A stretch of 8,898 nt of DNA from Minisyncoccota bacterium (GCA_017992485.1 JAGOOL010000024.1:1-8898), one strand, 5' to 3'; shown: positions 1-6,126, counted from the stretch's first letter. The notes: generated by a model from the sequence alone, not told the origin. A program made the numbers and translations.

Positions 1-549
1 GGAGCACTATATATGACACTTGAGCATTACAAGAAACTCCTTGTTATTTCTATCGGTGGGGAAGTCACGGAACTCCTCTATCTTGAAAATGGGGTCCTCG
101 TAAATACAGGCAGTTTCCCATCTGGTCGCAATTTTCTGATCAGAACACTTGGTGACCAGCTCAAACAAAATCCGCTCGAAATATTTTCACTCCTCAATAT
201 GTGTGCTTCAGGTCGAGCGCATGACACGATGGTAAAAAAAGTCGATCGCATTGTTGAAATCGTCGAAAATAGTTGGCGCAAGCAACTTCGTGGCGGTGTT
301 CACGATGTTGTTGGTCTCGCGCACGAACATATTCCAGTTATGACACTCGGCGCGCCGGACACTTTATCGTGGTTCAAAAAAATGGTGAACAATGAACATC
401 TCACAAGGGGCGCCGGCGAAACGGCGATCAGTTCAAAGGAGTGGAGTGGCATTATTGCAACAGATTTTTTCATGCACAAAACAGAAGTGTCGACTATTCC
501 ACCACTTGTTCTCGCAGATTGTCTGTACATTTACGGTATTAATGTATAA
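1..549 (+). CDS. FtsA/PilM-like actin-fold protein, C-terminal part (5' partial)
   Basis: The reading frame is open to the window edge, so this is probably the 3' part of a longer gene; an in-frame ATG lies at 13. Residues 10-50 (counted from that ATG) resemble the phosphate-2 region of FtsA/PilM actin-like ATPases: a beta strand, SIGGEVTEL, a hairpin ending in ENG, then a FPSG turn and a helix like the family's 'PvGG..iT..i' segment. IPVMTLGAPDTLSWFKKM (about 108-125) sits where the adenosine-binding glycine motif and following helix are expected. The usual Asp of the D-x-G-G motif is Ser13, and the adenosine motif lacks its paired glycines, so ATP hydrolysis may be lost. In this family such proteins form a cytoplasmic scaffold for division or type IV pilus assembly. 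A membrane-anchored protein follows 11 nt downstream. A GGAG 8 nt before ATG 13 could be a ribosome site, but the homology argues for an upstream start. The fold call is moderately sure; the specific role is unknown. Confidence 0.55.
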   Translation, partial: GALYMTLEHYKKLLVISIGGEVTELLYLENGVLVNTGSFPSGRNFLIRTLGDQLKQNPLEIFSLLNMCASGRAHDTMVKKVDRIVEIVENSWRKQLRGGVHDVVGLAHEHIPVMTLGAPDTLSWFKKMVNNEHLTRGAGETAISSKEWSGIIATDFFMHKTEVSTIPPLVLADCLYIYGINV

Positions 550-550
550 T
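545..550 (+). promoter_or_regulatory. Candidate promoter -10 for the membrane protein at 561
   Basis: A perfect TATAAT overlaps the stop codon of the preceding gene. A weak TTGTCT at 519-524 is the only -35-like hexamer nearby, at an unfavourable 20-nt spacing. The predicted start at about 557 would leave a leader of only about 4 nt before ATG 561. In AT-rich DNA a lone -10 match is weak evidence. Confidence 0.35.
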
Positions 551-560
551 TGAATATACT

Positions 561-1838
561 ATGGCGAAAAATTTTTTAAACGATATACGACCAGCACGAC
601 GAGATGAAAAAGATTCTCGTCTTGATGATGAACCATTAGAAGTTTCAAATCGTCCGGTACAATTGCCGCCACGATTTAAAGAACGCACCTTCCAACATTC
701 TCCTGCAAGGAAATCACGTAAAATGGTTTGGGTTATTGCCGTACTTGTTCTCCTCGGAGCAGTGATTGCCGTTTTGTCTCATTTTGCTTCGGCAAAAGTT
801 ACTATCATTCAAAAATCAGAAGAAATTACTCTCGACAATAGTATTTTCGATGCCACACTCACCGGAGACACAGAAACATTGTCATTCAAACTTGTAAAAC
901 TTCCAGGCAGTGCAGAAAAAGTCGTCACCGGCGGTACTCCAACGACAGTACTCACCAAAGCAACGGGTAAAGTAGTTCTCTATAATAGTTTTGGAACCGC
1001 TCCACAAAAACTCGACATTGAAACTCGTCTTGCAACAACTGACGGCAAGATTTACAAGACCGATACCGCTGTAACAATTCCGGGAATGAAAACAGAAGGT
1101 GGTAAGCAGGTCCCTGGATCTATCGAAGTCGGCGTTCATGCTGATGTCGCAGGTCCGACATACAACATTCCACTTTCTGATTTTACTATTGTTGGCTTCA
1201 AGGGCTCAGCTAAAGCAACAAAGATATATGCTCGCGGCAAAACCCCAATGACTGGCGGCGCATCCGGCACAGGCATAGCGCTTTCTGAGGCTGATGCCAA
1301 AGTTGCTCGTGAGGCTGCACTTGGAATACTACGTGAAAAGCTTCTCGCTGAAGCAAAAGCAAGTCTTCCGGAATCTTCTGTTTTACTTCCAGGCGCATAC
1401 GTGATCCGCGAGGACGCAGACTCGGGACAAACTGTTGCCGGCAAAAATGTCATGATTGTCAAAGGCTCTCTCTATGGTATTTTATTTGACGAAACTGAGC
1501 TTTCTCAGAAACTCGCGGCCGTAGCTGTCAGTCAGTATGATGGTGCTGAAATAACAATACCTGAACTCGATACATTTACTGTCGATATTAAAAATAAAGA
1601 AACAATTACTGATACAACAACGACTGCTTCATTTCTCATTTCCGGAAAAGGTCGCGCACTCTGGGTTGTTCCACAAGATCAAATTATCGCAAAGCTTACT
1701 GGTTCAAAAAAGCGGGACATTAGTACAAATCTCTCAAGTTTCGGTAGTGTCAAGAAAGCCTCTGTTGGTGTAATGCCATTTTGGAGCATGCGTTTGCCTG
1801 ATGATTCAGCAAAAATCCACGTCATCGTTACTGAGTAG
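561..1838 (+). CDS. Single-pass membrane protein with baseplate-J-like extracytoplasmic region
   Basis: This 425-aa protein has a charged cytoplasmic N-terminus (1-54, many Arg/Lys/Asp/Glu), one hydrophobic segment at about 55-74 preceded by KSRK (so N-in, C-out), and a long beta-rich exterior part. Residues about 184-222, including PGSIEVGVHADVAGPTYNIP, resemble the baseplate-J-type segment with its 'G..v.V.a..aG..gNvp.g.i' pattern. A helical stretch (about 242-268) precedes a second beta-rich half. The C-terminus, with PFWSMRLP then a strand, resembles endings I associate with CPR proteins annotated as baseplate J-like. There is no signal-peptidase motif, so it is probably a membrane anchor. 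It starts 11 nt after the actin-fold gene, suggesting a shared pathway, though it may have its own promoter. Phage contractile-tail function is not implied, because no other tail genes are present. Probable role: surface or envelope assembly, inferred. Confidence 0.6.
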   Translation: MAKNFLNDIRPARRDEKDSRLDDEPLEVSNRPVQLPPRFKERTFQHSPARKSRKMVWVIAVLVLLGAVIAVLSHFASAKVTIIQKSEEITLDNSIFDATLTGDTETLSFKLVKLPGSAEKVVTGGTPTTVLTKATGKVVLYNSFGTAPQKLDIETRLATTDGKIYKTDTAVTIPGMKTEGGKQVPGSIEVGVHADVAGPTYNIPLSDFTIVGFKGSAKATKIYARGKTPMTGGASGTGIALSEADAKVAREAALGILREKLLAEAKASLPESSVLLPGAYVIREDADSGQTVAGKNVMIVKGSLYGILFDETELSQKLAAVAVSQYDGAEITIPELDTFTVDIKNKETITDTTTTASFLISGKGRALWVVPQDQIIAKLTGSKKRDISTNLSSFGSVKKASVGVMPFWSMRLPDDSAKIHVIVTE

Positions 1839-1842
1839 TCGT

Positions 1843-1871
1843 TTGACTTAAGGGTGTATACAATATAGAAT
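1843..1871 (+). promoter_or_regulatory. Candidate promoter for infA
   Basis: TTGACT (1843-1848) is followed after 17 nt by TAGAAT (1866-1871), a good sigma-70-type pair. The predicted start is about 1878, only 4 nt before ATG 1882. The promoter lies just past the stop of the membrane protein gene and would uncouple infA from it. Confidence 0.55.
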
Positions 1872-1881
1872 TTCGACATTA

Positions 1882-2139
1882 ATGGAAGAAAATAAACCAC
1901 AATCAAATGACGTGCCTGCAACAAAAGATGCCGCAGCAAAAGATGGAAAAGTAATGGCAGTCGTCACTGAAGCTTTGCCAAACACCATGTTTCGAGTGCT
2001 TTTACCAGAGGGAAATGAACTTATTGCCTACCTTGCAGGTAAAATGAGAATGCACAGAATCAAGGTCCTTGTCGGAGATAAAGTTGAGGTTTTGATCGAT
2101 CCATACGGTGGAAAGGGTAGAATTACCCGCCGAATGTAG
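1882..2139 (+). CDS. infA: Translation initiation factor IF-1
   Basis: IF-1 is a small OB-fold protein that binds the A site of the 30S subunit during initiation, together with IF-2 and IF-3. The body matches the family closely: [40 protein letters not shown] and GRITRRM correspond to the hallmark EALPN-x-MFRV, GKMRM and KGRI-TxR blocks. At 85 aa it is about 13 residues longer than the usual 72, because of a polar N-terminal tail ([16 protein letters not shown]) with no counterpart in model IF-1 proteins. The start at 1882 is favoured by the promoter 11 nt upstream; an internal ATG at codon 25 would cut the first beta strand. It lies immediately before rpmJ, as in many bacteria, but the usual secY-adk-map genes are not upstream. 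The stop codon is TAG. Confidence 0.95.
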   Translation: MEENKPQSNDVPATKDAAAKDGKVMAVVTEALPNTMFRVLLPEGNELIAYLAGKMRMHRIKVLVGDKVEVLIDPYGGKGRITRRM

Positions 2140-2144
2140 GTCCA

Positions 2145-2167
2145 CATTTGGTGAATTCACCATTTGG
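2145..2167. repeat. 14-bp perfect palindrome flanked by a 7-bp direct repeat
   Basis: TGGTGAATTCACCA (2149-2162) is a perfect inverted repeat. CATTTGG occurs at 2145-2151 and again at 2161-2167, overlapping each end. The element lies between infA and the predicted rpmJ promoter, ending 7 nt before its -35. It could fold as a 5-bp hairpin with an AATT loop, but no T-run follows, so it is a poor terminator. An operator dyad is possible; function unknown. Confidence 0.45.
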
Positions 2168-2169
2168 GC

Positions 2170-2198
2170 TTGCGTTATTTAGGTATTCTTGATACTAT
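2170..2198 (+). promoter_or_regulatory. Candidate promoter of the rpmJ/alpha operon
   Basis: TTGCGT (2170-2175), a 17-nt spacer, then TACTAT (2193-2198) with an extended TG at 2190-2191. The predicted start near 2205 gives a leader of about 57 nt before rpmJ, unlike the very short leaders predicted elsewhere in the window. It would drive rpmJ-rpsM-rpsK-rpsD-rpoA-rplQ. Confidence 0.5.
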
Positions 2199-2219
2199 AT
2201 CGGGACGCATTGCTCAGGT

Positions 2220-2259
2220 GCTTTTTATCCTTTAAAAAGCCTCTTATCTAGCGTTTTTT
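2220..2259 (+). promoter_or_regulatory. Possible alternative hairpins in the rpmJ leader
   Basis: GCTTTTT (2220-2226) is complementary to AAAAAGC (2234-2240), giving a 7-bp stem with a 7-nt loop. The same AAAAAGC can instead pair with GC-G-TTTTT (2251-2258, one bulged G), closing a 10-nt loop and ending just before ATG 2262. The two pairings exclude each other, as in an attenuator or translational switch. The stems are A/T-rich and short, so stability is doubtful. This is the place where S4 feedback control of the alpha operon acts in E. coli, but I see no recognisable S4 pseudoknot. Confidence 0.3.
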
Positions 2260-2261
2260 AT

Positions 2262-2372
2262 ATGAAAGTAAAAGCATCGGTCAAAAAAATATGCGCAACT
2301 TGCAAAATCGTCCGACGAAAGGGACATTTGCGTGTTATTTGTACTAACCCGAAGCATAAACAAAAACAATAA
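2262..2372 (+). CDS. rpmJ: 50S ribosomal protein L36
   Basis: A 36-aa protein beginning [21 protein letters not shown]36 (bL36) binds 23S rRNA in the large subunit. The zinc ribbon is complete: Cys11 and Cys14 (C-x2-C), Cys27 and His32, so this is the zinc-binding (C+) form. Strand VKASVKKIC, the basic VRRKG turn and the [11 protein letters not shown] end match the family along its full length, and the size is normal (37-38 aa usual). It sits between infA and rpsM, its standard position. Its TAA stop ends 5 nt before the rpsM start, so the two are probably translationally coupled. No Shine-Dalgarno is visible; the start is preceded by a T-run. Confidence 0.95.
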   Translation: MKVKASVKKICATCKIVRRKGHLRVICTNPKHKQKQ

Positions 2373-2377
2373 TTCTC

Positions 2378-2758
2378 ATGCGTATTGCAGGTATAACCAT
2401 CCCAGATGAAAAAAGACTCGAAATCTCTCTTACCGCTATATACGGTGTAGGTATTTCTCGCGCTCGACACATTCTCGACACACTTGGTGTTGATCGTGCT
2501 GCAAAGGCTAAAGACCTCGCTGAGGCAGACGAAAACAAGATCCGCAAAATGGTTGAAGAAGGCACAATCGAGGGTAACCTCAAGCGTGAAGTTTCTGCAA
2601 ACATTAAGCGTTTGAAAGATATCAAATCACACCGTGGCACTCGTCACACGAAGCGTCTCCCAGTTCGCGGACAGCGAACAAAGACTAACTCTCGAACTGT
2701 TCGAGGTAACGTTCGTAAGACTATGGCTAGTGGTCGCCGTAAGGAATCTAAGACATAA
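2378..2758 (+). CDS. rpsM: 30S ribosomal protein S13
   Basis: A 126-aa protein of normal length for S13 (uS13), which sits in the head of the small subunit, contacts 16S rRNA and S19, and forms bridges to L5. MRIAGITIPDEKRLEISLTA and the helix-hairpin-helix-type segment YGVGISRARHIL (22-33) are typical. The basic C-terminal arm RGTRHTKRLPVRGQRTKTNS (86-105), reaching towards the P-site tRNA, is almost the family consensus. It begins 5 nt after rpmJ and ends 6 nt before rpsK, with no recognisable ribosome-binding site, which fits translation by coupling within one transcript. Confidence 0.97.
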   Translation: MRIAGITIPDEKRLEISLTAIYGVGISRARHILDTLGVDRAAKAKDLAEADENKIRKMVEEGTIEGNLKREVSANIKRLKDIKSHRGTRHTKRLPVRGQRTKTNSRTVRGNVRKTMASGRRKESKT

Positions 2759-2764
2759 TCATTT

Positions 2765-3205
2765 ATGGGAAAGAAACGAATCATCACAACTGAAGGAACA
2801 GAAGGAAGTGTCGTTGCAGAAAATGCAGCACGCGCTTCTTCAAAGACACCTAAAAAGAAGATCATCGCAGGTACTCTCCATGTTGAAGCAACATTCAATA
2901 ATACTAAGGTTGTTTTTTCTGACAAACAGGGTAATACACTCTTTTGGTCATCAGCAGGTAGCCTCGGTTTCAAGGGTGCCAAGAAGGGTACTCCATTTGC
3001 AGCCTCTAAAGTTGGCGATGTTATCGGTGAAAAAGCAGAGAACCTTGGCATTAAGGAAGCAGATGTGGTTATCGTCGGTGTCGGCTCAGGTCGCGAACCA
3101 ACGGTACGAGCATTTATGGCTCACGGCATCGAGATCACTGAGATCAAGGATGCTACGCCGGTTCCACACAATGGTCCAAAGCAGAAGAAACCACGTCGCG
3201 TATAG
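2765..3205 (+). CDS. rpsK: 30S ribosomal protein S11
   Basis: S11 (uS11) is a platform protein near the E site and the 3' end of 16S rRNA. The conserved body runs from about residue 33: NNTKVVFSDKQGNTLFWSSA, a TPFAA motif (76-80), GVGSGRE (105-111) and TPVPHNG (131-137). The 146-aa length exceeds the usual ~129 because of a basic, Ala/Lys-rich N-terminal tail of about 32 residues. After HNG the family's C-R-P-P-K-K-R-R-V end is altered to PKQKKPRRV, so the Cys is missing, but the Asn-Gly pair (isoaspartate-prone in E. coli S11) is kept. The stop is TAG, followed by a 36-nt A/T-rich gap before rpsD. Confidence 0.97.
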   Translation: MGKKRIITTEGTEGSVVAENAARASSKTPKKKIIAGTLHVEATFNNTKVVFSDKQGNTLFWSSAGSLGFKGAKKGTPFAASKVGDVIGEKAENLGIKEADVVIVGVGSGREPTVRAFMAHGIEITEIKDATPVPHNGPKQKKPRRV

Positions 3206-3241
3206 TTAGATGAAATTGTAATCAAAAATATTTAAATTATT

Positions 3242-3847
3242 ATGAAAATCGGTCCAAAATATAAAATTTGTCGTCGTCTCGGAGCCCAGGTGTTTGAAAA
3301 GTGTCAAACTCCTAAATTCGTCGCGGCTGAATCAAATAAGAAAGGTGGTAAGGGTAAGCGCGGCAAGGCTGCGACAAACTTTGCTATCCAGCTTCTCGAA
3401 AAGCAGAAGGTCCGCTTCTCATACGGTGTTTCTGAAAAGCAGTTTTACAACTACGTCAAAAAGGCCCTTGTCGTAAAGAAGGGTGCTCCAACAGAGAAAC
3501 TCTCAGAATCTCTCGAACGCCGCCTCGACAATGTCGTCTATCGCCTCGGTCTCGCCAATAGCCGCGCACTCGCTCGTCAGATGGTTGCCCACGGGCACTT
3601 TGTCGTCAAAGGCAAGCGCGTTACTGTCCCGTCATACAACACTTCAGTTGGGGATGTTATCTCTATTCGCGAAGGTTCACGCAGTAAGGCACTTTTCCAG
3701 AACCTCGATACACGCTTGAAAAACTATACTTCTCCAAATTGGCTCTCTTTCGATATTGCAAAGGGAGAAGCAGTAGTGAAGGCATTGCCGAACCAGCCTG
3801 AATCATATTTGGATTACAACGCTGTGATCGAGTTTTACAGCCGTTAA
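3242..3847 (+). CDS. rpsD: 30S ribosomal protein S4
   Basis: S4 (uS4) starts small-subunit assembly by binding the 5' domain of 16S rRNA; in E. coli it also represses the alpha operon. The protein is 201 aa, close to the usual ~200. The N-terminal block GPKYKICRRLG...FEKC (4-21), the LLEKQKVRFSYGVSEKQF block (51-68) and an S4 RNA-binding domain at about 92-152 (ESLERRLDNVVYRLGLANSR start) are clear. Zinc-binding S4 uses four Cys near the N-terminus; here only Cys10 and Cys21 remain, so a full zinc site is unlikely. A Lys/Gly-rich loop (32-42) replaces the usual GxHG segment. It is preceded by an A/T-only stretch and no Shine-Dalgarno. Confidence 0.97.
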   Translation: MKIGPKYKICRRLGAQVFEKCQTPKFVAAESNKKGGKGKRGKAATNFAIQLLEKQKVRFSYGVSEKQFYNYVKKALVVKKGAPTEKLSESLERRLDNVVYRLGLANSRALARQMVAHGHFVVKGKRVTVPSYNTSVGDVISIREGSRSKALFQNLDTRLKNYTSPNWLSFDIAKGEAVVKALPNQPESYLDYNAVIEFYSR

Positions 3848-3886
3848 TCAGTTTTAGTAGTAGTCGCAATTAGCAATAATTTTTTA

Positions 3887-4870
3887 ATGCAACAAAACAT
3901 GTCGAATATGCATATCGTGCTTCCATCAAAGCCGAAAGTAGTAAAAGAAGAGGGTACAACAGGCATCTTTGAAATAGATGCTCTTAACCCTGGTTATGGC
4001 CAGACACTTGGCTCGAGTCTCCGCCGGATCATTCTTTCATCTCTCCCAGGTGCAGCAGTTACGACAGTAAAGATCGATGGCGCAAGCCACGAGTTTTCAA
4101 CATTGGATGGCGTCAAAGAAGACGTTATCACTATTTTGCTTCACTTGAAGCTCGTTCGTTTCAAGCTTACAACTGATGAACCACAGACTGTGACTATTTC
4201 TGTAAAGGGTTCAAACGTTATTACGGCAGCTGATATCGAACTTTCTGGTCAGGTTGAAGTCCTCAACCCTGAGCAGTACATTTGCGAACTTACTGATAAG
4301 AGTGCTAAGCTCAATATCGAAATCGGCGTTTCTCGTGGCCTCGGCTTCGTTTCTAAGGAAGACCTCCACAAGGACAAGATGGATATCGGCACAATCGCGC
4401 TCGATGCAACATTTTCTCCAATCCGCCGCGTATCATATGACGTTTCTGACATGCGTGTCGGCGATCGAACAAACTTCAATCGTCTCCGCATCTCAATCGA
4501 AACTGACGGTTCTATCACTCCTCGCGAAGCCTTGCTCTCAGCTATCAAAACAATGATTAGCCAGCTCAAGTCAATCGCTGAAATCAAAGAAGATGAGCCG
4601 GAAGAAGTCGCTGCAGCAGTTGTTGATGAAGAAGTTGAAGAGAACGAAGAATCAAGTGAGGAAATGGCAGAAACGCTCAAGACTCGCATTGATACACTCG
4701 ATATCTCAACTCGCACACTCAACGCTCTCCAGGTTGCAAACATTCGCACAGTTGGCGGCATCGCACGAAAGCGTAAGGAAGACCTCCTCGATATCGAAGG
4801 TATCGGCGAAAAGGGAATTCAGGAAATCAAGAAAGCCCTCGGCGCATTCAACATTACTCTCAAAGAGTAA
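3887..4870 (+). CDS. rpoA: DNA-directed RNA polymerase subunit alpha
   Basis: The alpha dimer scaffolds assembly of RNA polymerase, and its C-terminal domain contacts UP elements and activators. At 327 aa it has normal length. The N-terminal domain carries the dimerisation motif LGSSLRRIILSSLPGAAV (41-58) and FSPIRRVSYDV (176-186). A very acidic linker (about 232-262, with DEPEE, DEEVEENEE and SSEEMAE) joins a complete C-terminal domain (265-325). DNA-contact residues equivalent to E. coli R265, N268, G296, K298 and E302 are present as R276, N279, G307, K309 and E313; S299 is Gly310. Three Met codons (3887, 3899, 3908) could start the protein: the first gives the longest form, but comparison with B. 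subtilis alpha also allows 3899 or 3908. It is flanked by 39-nt and 35-nt A/T-rich gaps. Confidence 0.97.
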   Translation: MQQNMSNMHIVLPSKPKVVKEEGTTGIFEIDALNPGYGQTLGSSLRRIILSSLPGAAVTTVKIDGASHEFSTLDGVKEDVITILLHLKLVRFKLTTDEPQTVTISVKGSNVITAADIELSGQVEVLNPEQYICELTDKSAKLNIEIGVSRGLGFVSKEDLHKDKMDIGTIALDATFSPIRRVSYDVSDMRVGDRTNFNRLRISIETDGSITPREALLSAIKTMISQLKSIAEIKEDEPEEVAAAVVDEEVEENEESSEEMAETLKTRIDTLDISTRTLNALQVANIRTVGGIARKRKEDLLDIEGIGEKGIQEIKKALGAFNITLKE

Positions 4871-4905
4871 TCATCAAAAACAATTAATTATTTAAGTTTT
4901 ATTTT

Positions 4906-5259
4906 ATGAGACACCACGACAACAAACGAAAATTCGGCCTTGAGCGAAAAGTACGCACTGCACTCTTGCATGGCCTTGCTTTCAACTTGCTCAACAAGGG
5001 TCGCATAATGACAACCGAAGCGAAAGCTAAGGAAATTCGACCATACGTCGAAAAGCTCATTACGCATGCAAAGACAGACACGCTCGCAAAGCGACGTTTG
5101 GTGCTCGAACGCCTCATGGGTAAAAAGACAATTACTAAGAAACTCTTCGAAGAAATTGCCCCAAAGTACAAGACTCGATCAGGTGGCTACCTCCGTATTA
5201 CGAAGCTCCCACCTCGCATCAAAGACAGTGCGAAGATGGCAGTCATCGAGTTCGTCTAA
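4906..5259 (+). CDS. rplQ: 50S ribosomal protein L17
   Basis: L17 (bL17) is a large-subunit protein near the polypeptide exit tunnel. The first 56 residues match the family well: MRHHDNKRKFGLERKVRTAL, then LAFNLLNKGRIMTTEAKAKE (24-43) and a IRPYVEKLITHAK helix. The end, GGYLRITKLPPRIKDSAKMAVIEFV, matches the family's 'GGYTRI.k...R.GD.A.ma.ieLv' ending. Length 117 aa is normal for bacteria. It is the last gene of the classical alpha operon, following rpoA after 35 nt. The upstream sequence is T-rich with no ribosome-binding site. The gap to rplM is 51 nt and appears to contain a new promoter. Confidence 0.96.
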   Translation: MRHHDNKRKFGLERKVRTALLHGLAFNLLNKGRIMTTEAKAKEIRPYVEKLITHAKTDTLAKRRLVLERLMGKKTITKKLFEEIAPKYKTRSGGYLRITKLPPRIKDSAKMAVIEFV

Positions 5260-5267
5260 CGGATACA

Positions 5268-5296
5268 TTGACTTACAGCCGATTTTTTGGTAAAAG
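5268..5296 (+). promoter_or_regulatory. Candidate promoter for rplM-rpsI
   Basis: TTGACT (5268-5273), a 17-nt spacer, then TAAAAG (5291-5296) with an extended TG at 5288-5289. The predicted start is about 5303, giving a leader of about 8 nt before ATG 5311. In E. coli rplM-rpsI is a separate operon, which agrees with an independent promoter here, but the -10 matches only 4 of 6 bases. Confidence 0.4.
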
Positions 5297-5310
5297 ATAG
5301 ATACAAAATC

Positions 5311-5655
5311 ATGGAATATACAATTGATGCACAAGGAAAAATGGTAGGCCGAATCGCTTCAGAAGCGGCGCATATTCTCATGGGTAAAAATAGTCCAACA
5401 TTTGAAAAGAACAAAGTCTCTCCTAACCGCGTTCGCATCATTAATGCAGCCAAAGCCTCAATTGACGAAAAAAGAGCTGAGGAGACGACTTTTGCGCGCT
5501 ACAGCGGCTACCCAGGTGGCTTCAAAGAAGACAAAATGTCTGATGTTATAGAGAAAAAGGGTGTCAGTGCAATCATCGAGCGTGCAGTTGGTGGTATGAT
5601 CCCAAACAACAAACTCAAGAAACAGATCTTAAAGCACCTCGTCGTTAGTGAATAA
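5311..5655 (+). CDS. rplM: 50S ribosomal protein L13
   Basis: L13 (uL13) is an early-assembly protein of the large subunit. With the start at 5311 it is 114 aa, shorter than the usual ~142. The family features are present: YTIDAQGKMVGRIASEAAHI (3-22), LMGK (23-26), VRIINAAK (41-48), RYSGYPGGFKE (63-73) and RAVGGMIPNNKL (91-102). The shortening comes from a missing N-terminal tail before the conserved '.YVIDA' strand and a truncated C-terminus after LKHLVVSE. A frame-open TTG at 5287 would add 8 residues (MVKDRYKI), but ATG 5311 fits the family start and the promoter at 5268-5296. It is followed after 7 nt by rpsI. Confidence 0.95.
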   Translation: MEYTIDAQGKMVGRIASEAAHILMGKNSPTFEKNKVSPNRVRIINAAKASIDEKRAEETTFARYSGYPGGFKEDKMSDVIEKKGVSAIIERAVGGMIPNNKLKKQILKHLVVSE

Positions 5656-5662
5656 TAATCAT

Positions 5663-6100
5663 ATGTCAGAAACAACAACCCCTACAACAACAAAGAGTAA
5701 ATCAGCAGCAAAGCGTTATGTCGAAGCAATCGGCCGCCGAAAGACTGCTACTGCTCGCGTACGTCTTACTCCGGCTTCAAAGCATTCATTCCTCGTCAAT
5801 GACATCGATGGTCACGAATATTTCCCAACAGCTGAACTCAAGGCAATCATGCACGGTGCATTTGAAAATACTAAGGTTGCTGAACACTACGAAGTAAGTG
5901 TCCATGTCTCAGGTAGTGGTATCCACTCTCAGGCAGAAGCAGTCCGCCATGGTATCTCTCGTGCCCTTGTTGCAATCGACGCAGAAATGCGTGGTGAACT
6001 CAAGAAGCTCGGTTTTCTCAAGCGAGACCCTCGCGCAAAGGAACGAAGAAAGTTCGGCTTGAAAAAAGCTCGCAAGGCTCCACAGTGGTCAAAACGCTAA
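5663..6100 (+). CDS. rpsI: 30S ribosomal protein S9
   Basis: S9 (uS9) lies in the head of the small subunit, and its C-terminal tail reaches the P-site tRNA. Conserved parts: YVEAIGRRKTATARVRL (19-35), the SGSGIHSQAEAVRHGISRAL segment (83-102), GFLKRDPRAKERRKFGLKKA (117-136) and the terminal SKR that contacts P-site tRNA. Length is 145 aa from ATG 5663, with a Thr/Ser/Lys-rich N-terminal tail of about 16 residues beyond the usual start. A GTG at 5648 would add MNNNH and overlap rplM by 8 nt; ATG 5663 is preferred because it leaves a 7-nt coupled gap and a conventional start. It is the last gene of the cluster, and a strong terminator follows 26 nt later. Confidence 0.96.
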   Translation: MSETTTPTTTKSKSAAKRYVEAIGRRKTATARVRLTPASKHSFLVNDIDGHEYFPTAELKAIMHGAFENTKVAEHYEVSVHVSGSGIHSQAEAVRHGISRALVAIDAEMRGELKKLGFLKRDPRAKERRKFGLKKARKAPQWSKR

Positions 6101-6126
6101 TCTATACATATCTCATTCAGACATTA

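Noticed and set aside
561..1838. Phage tail or contractile injection system, suggested by the baseplate-J-like region
   Set aside because: No tube, sheath, tape-measure or other baseplate gene is nearby, and the protein has a membrane anchor unlike a phage baseplate subunit.
2220..2240. Intrinsic terminator after infA
   Set aside because: The stem is A/T-rich with a single G-C pair pair-cluster at its base, and no T-run follows directly; it fits a leader hairpin better.
2634..3209. Long open frame of 191 codons overlapping rpsM and rpsK on the plus strand
   Set aside because: It is out of frame with two unmistakable ribosomal proteins, and its translation is low-complexity without any family resemblance; a shadow frame.
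4249..4761. 170-codon minus-strand open frame inside rpoA
   Set aside because: Antisense to rpoA, Ser-rich translation typical of the complement of the acidic linker, no promoter or motif.
5287..5310. TTG start extending L13 by eight residues
   Set aside because: The conserved family start matches ATG 5311, and the TTG lies inside the predicted promoter.
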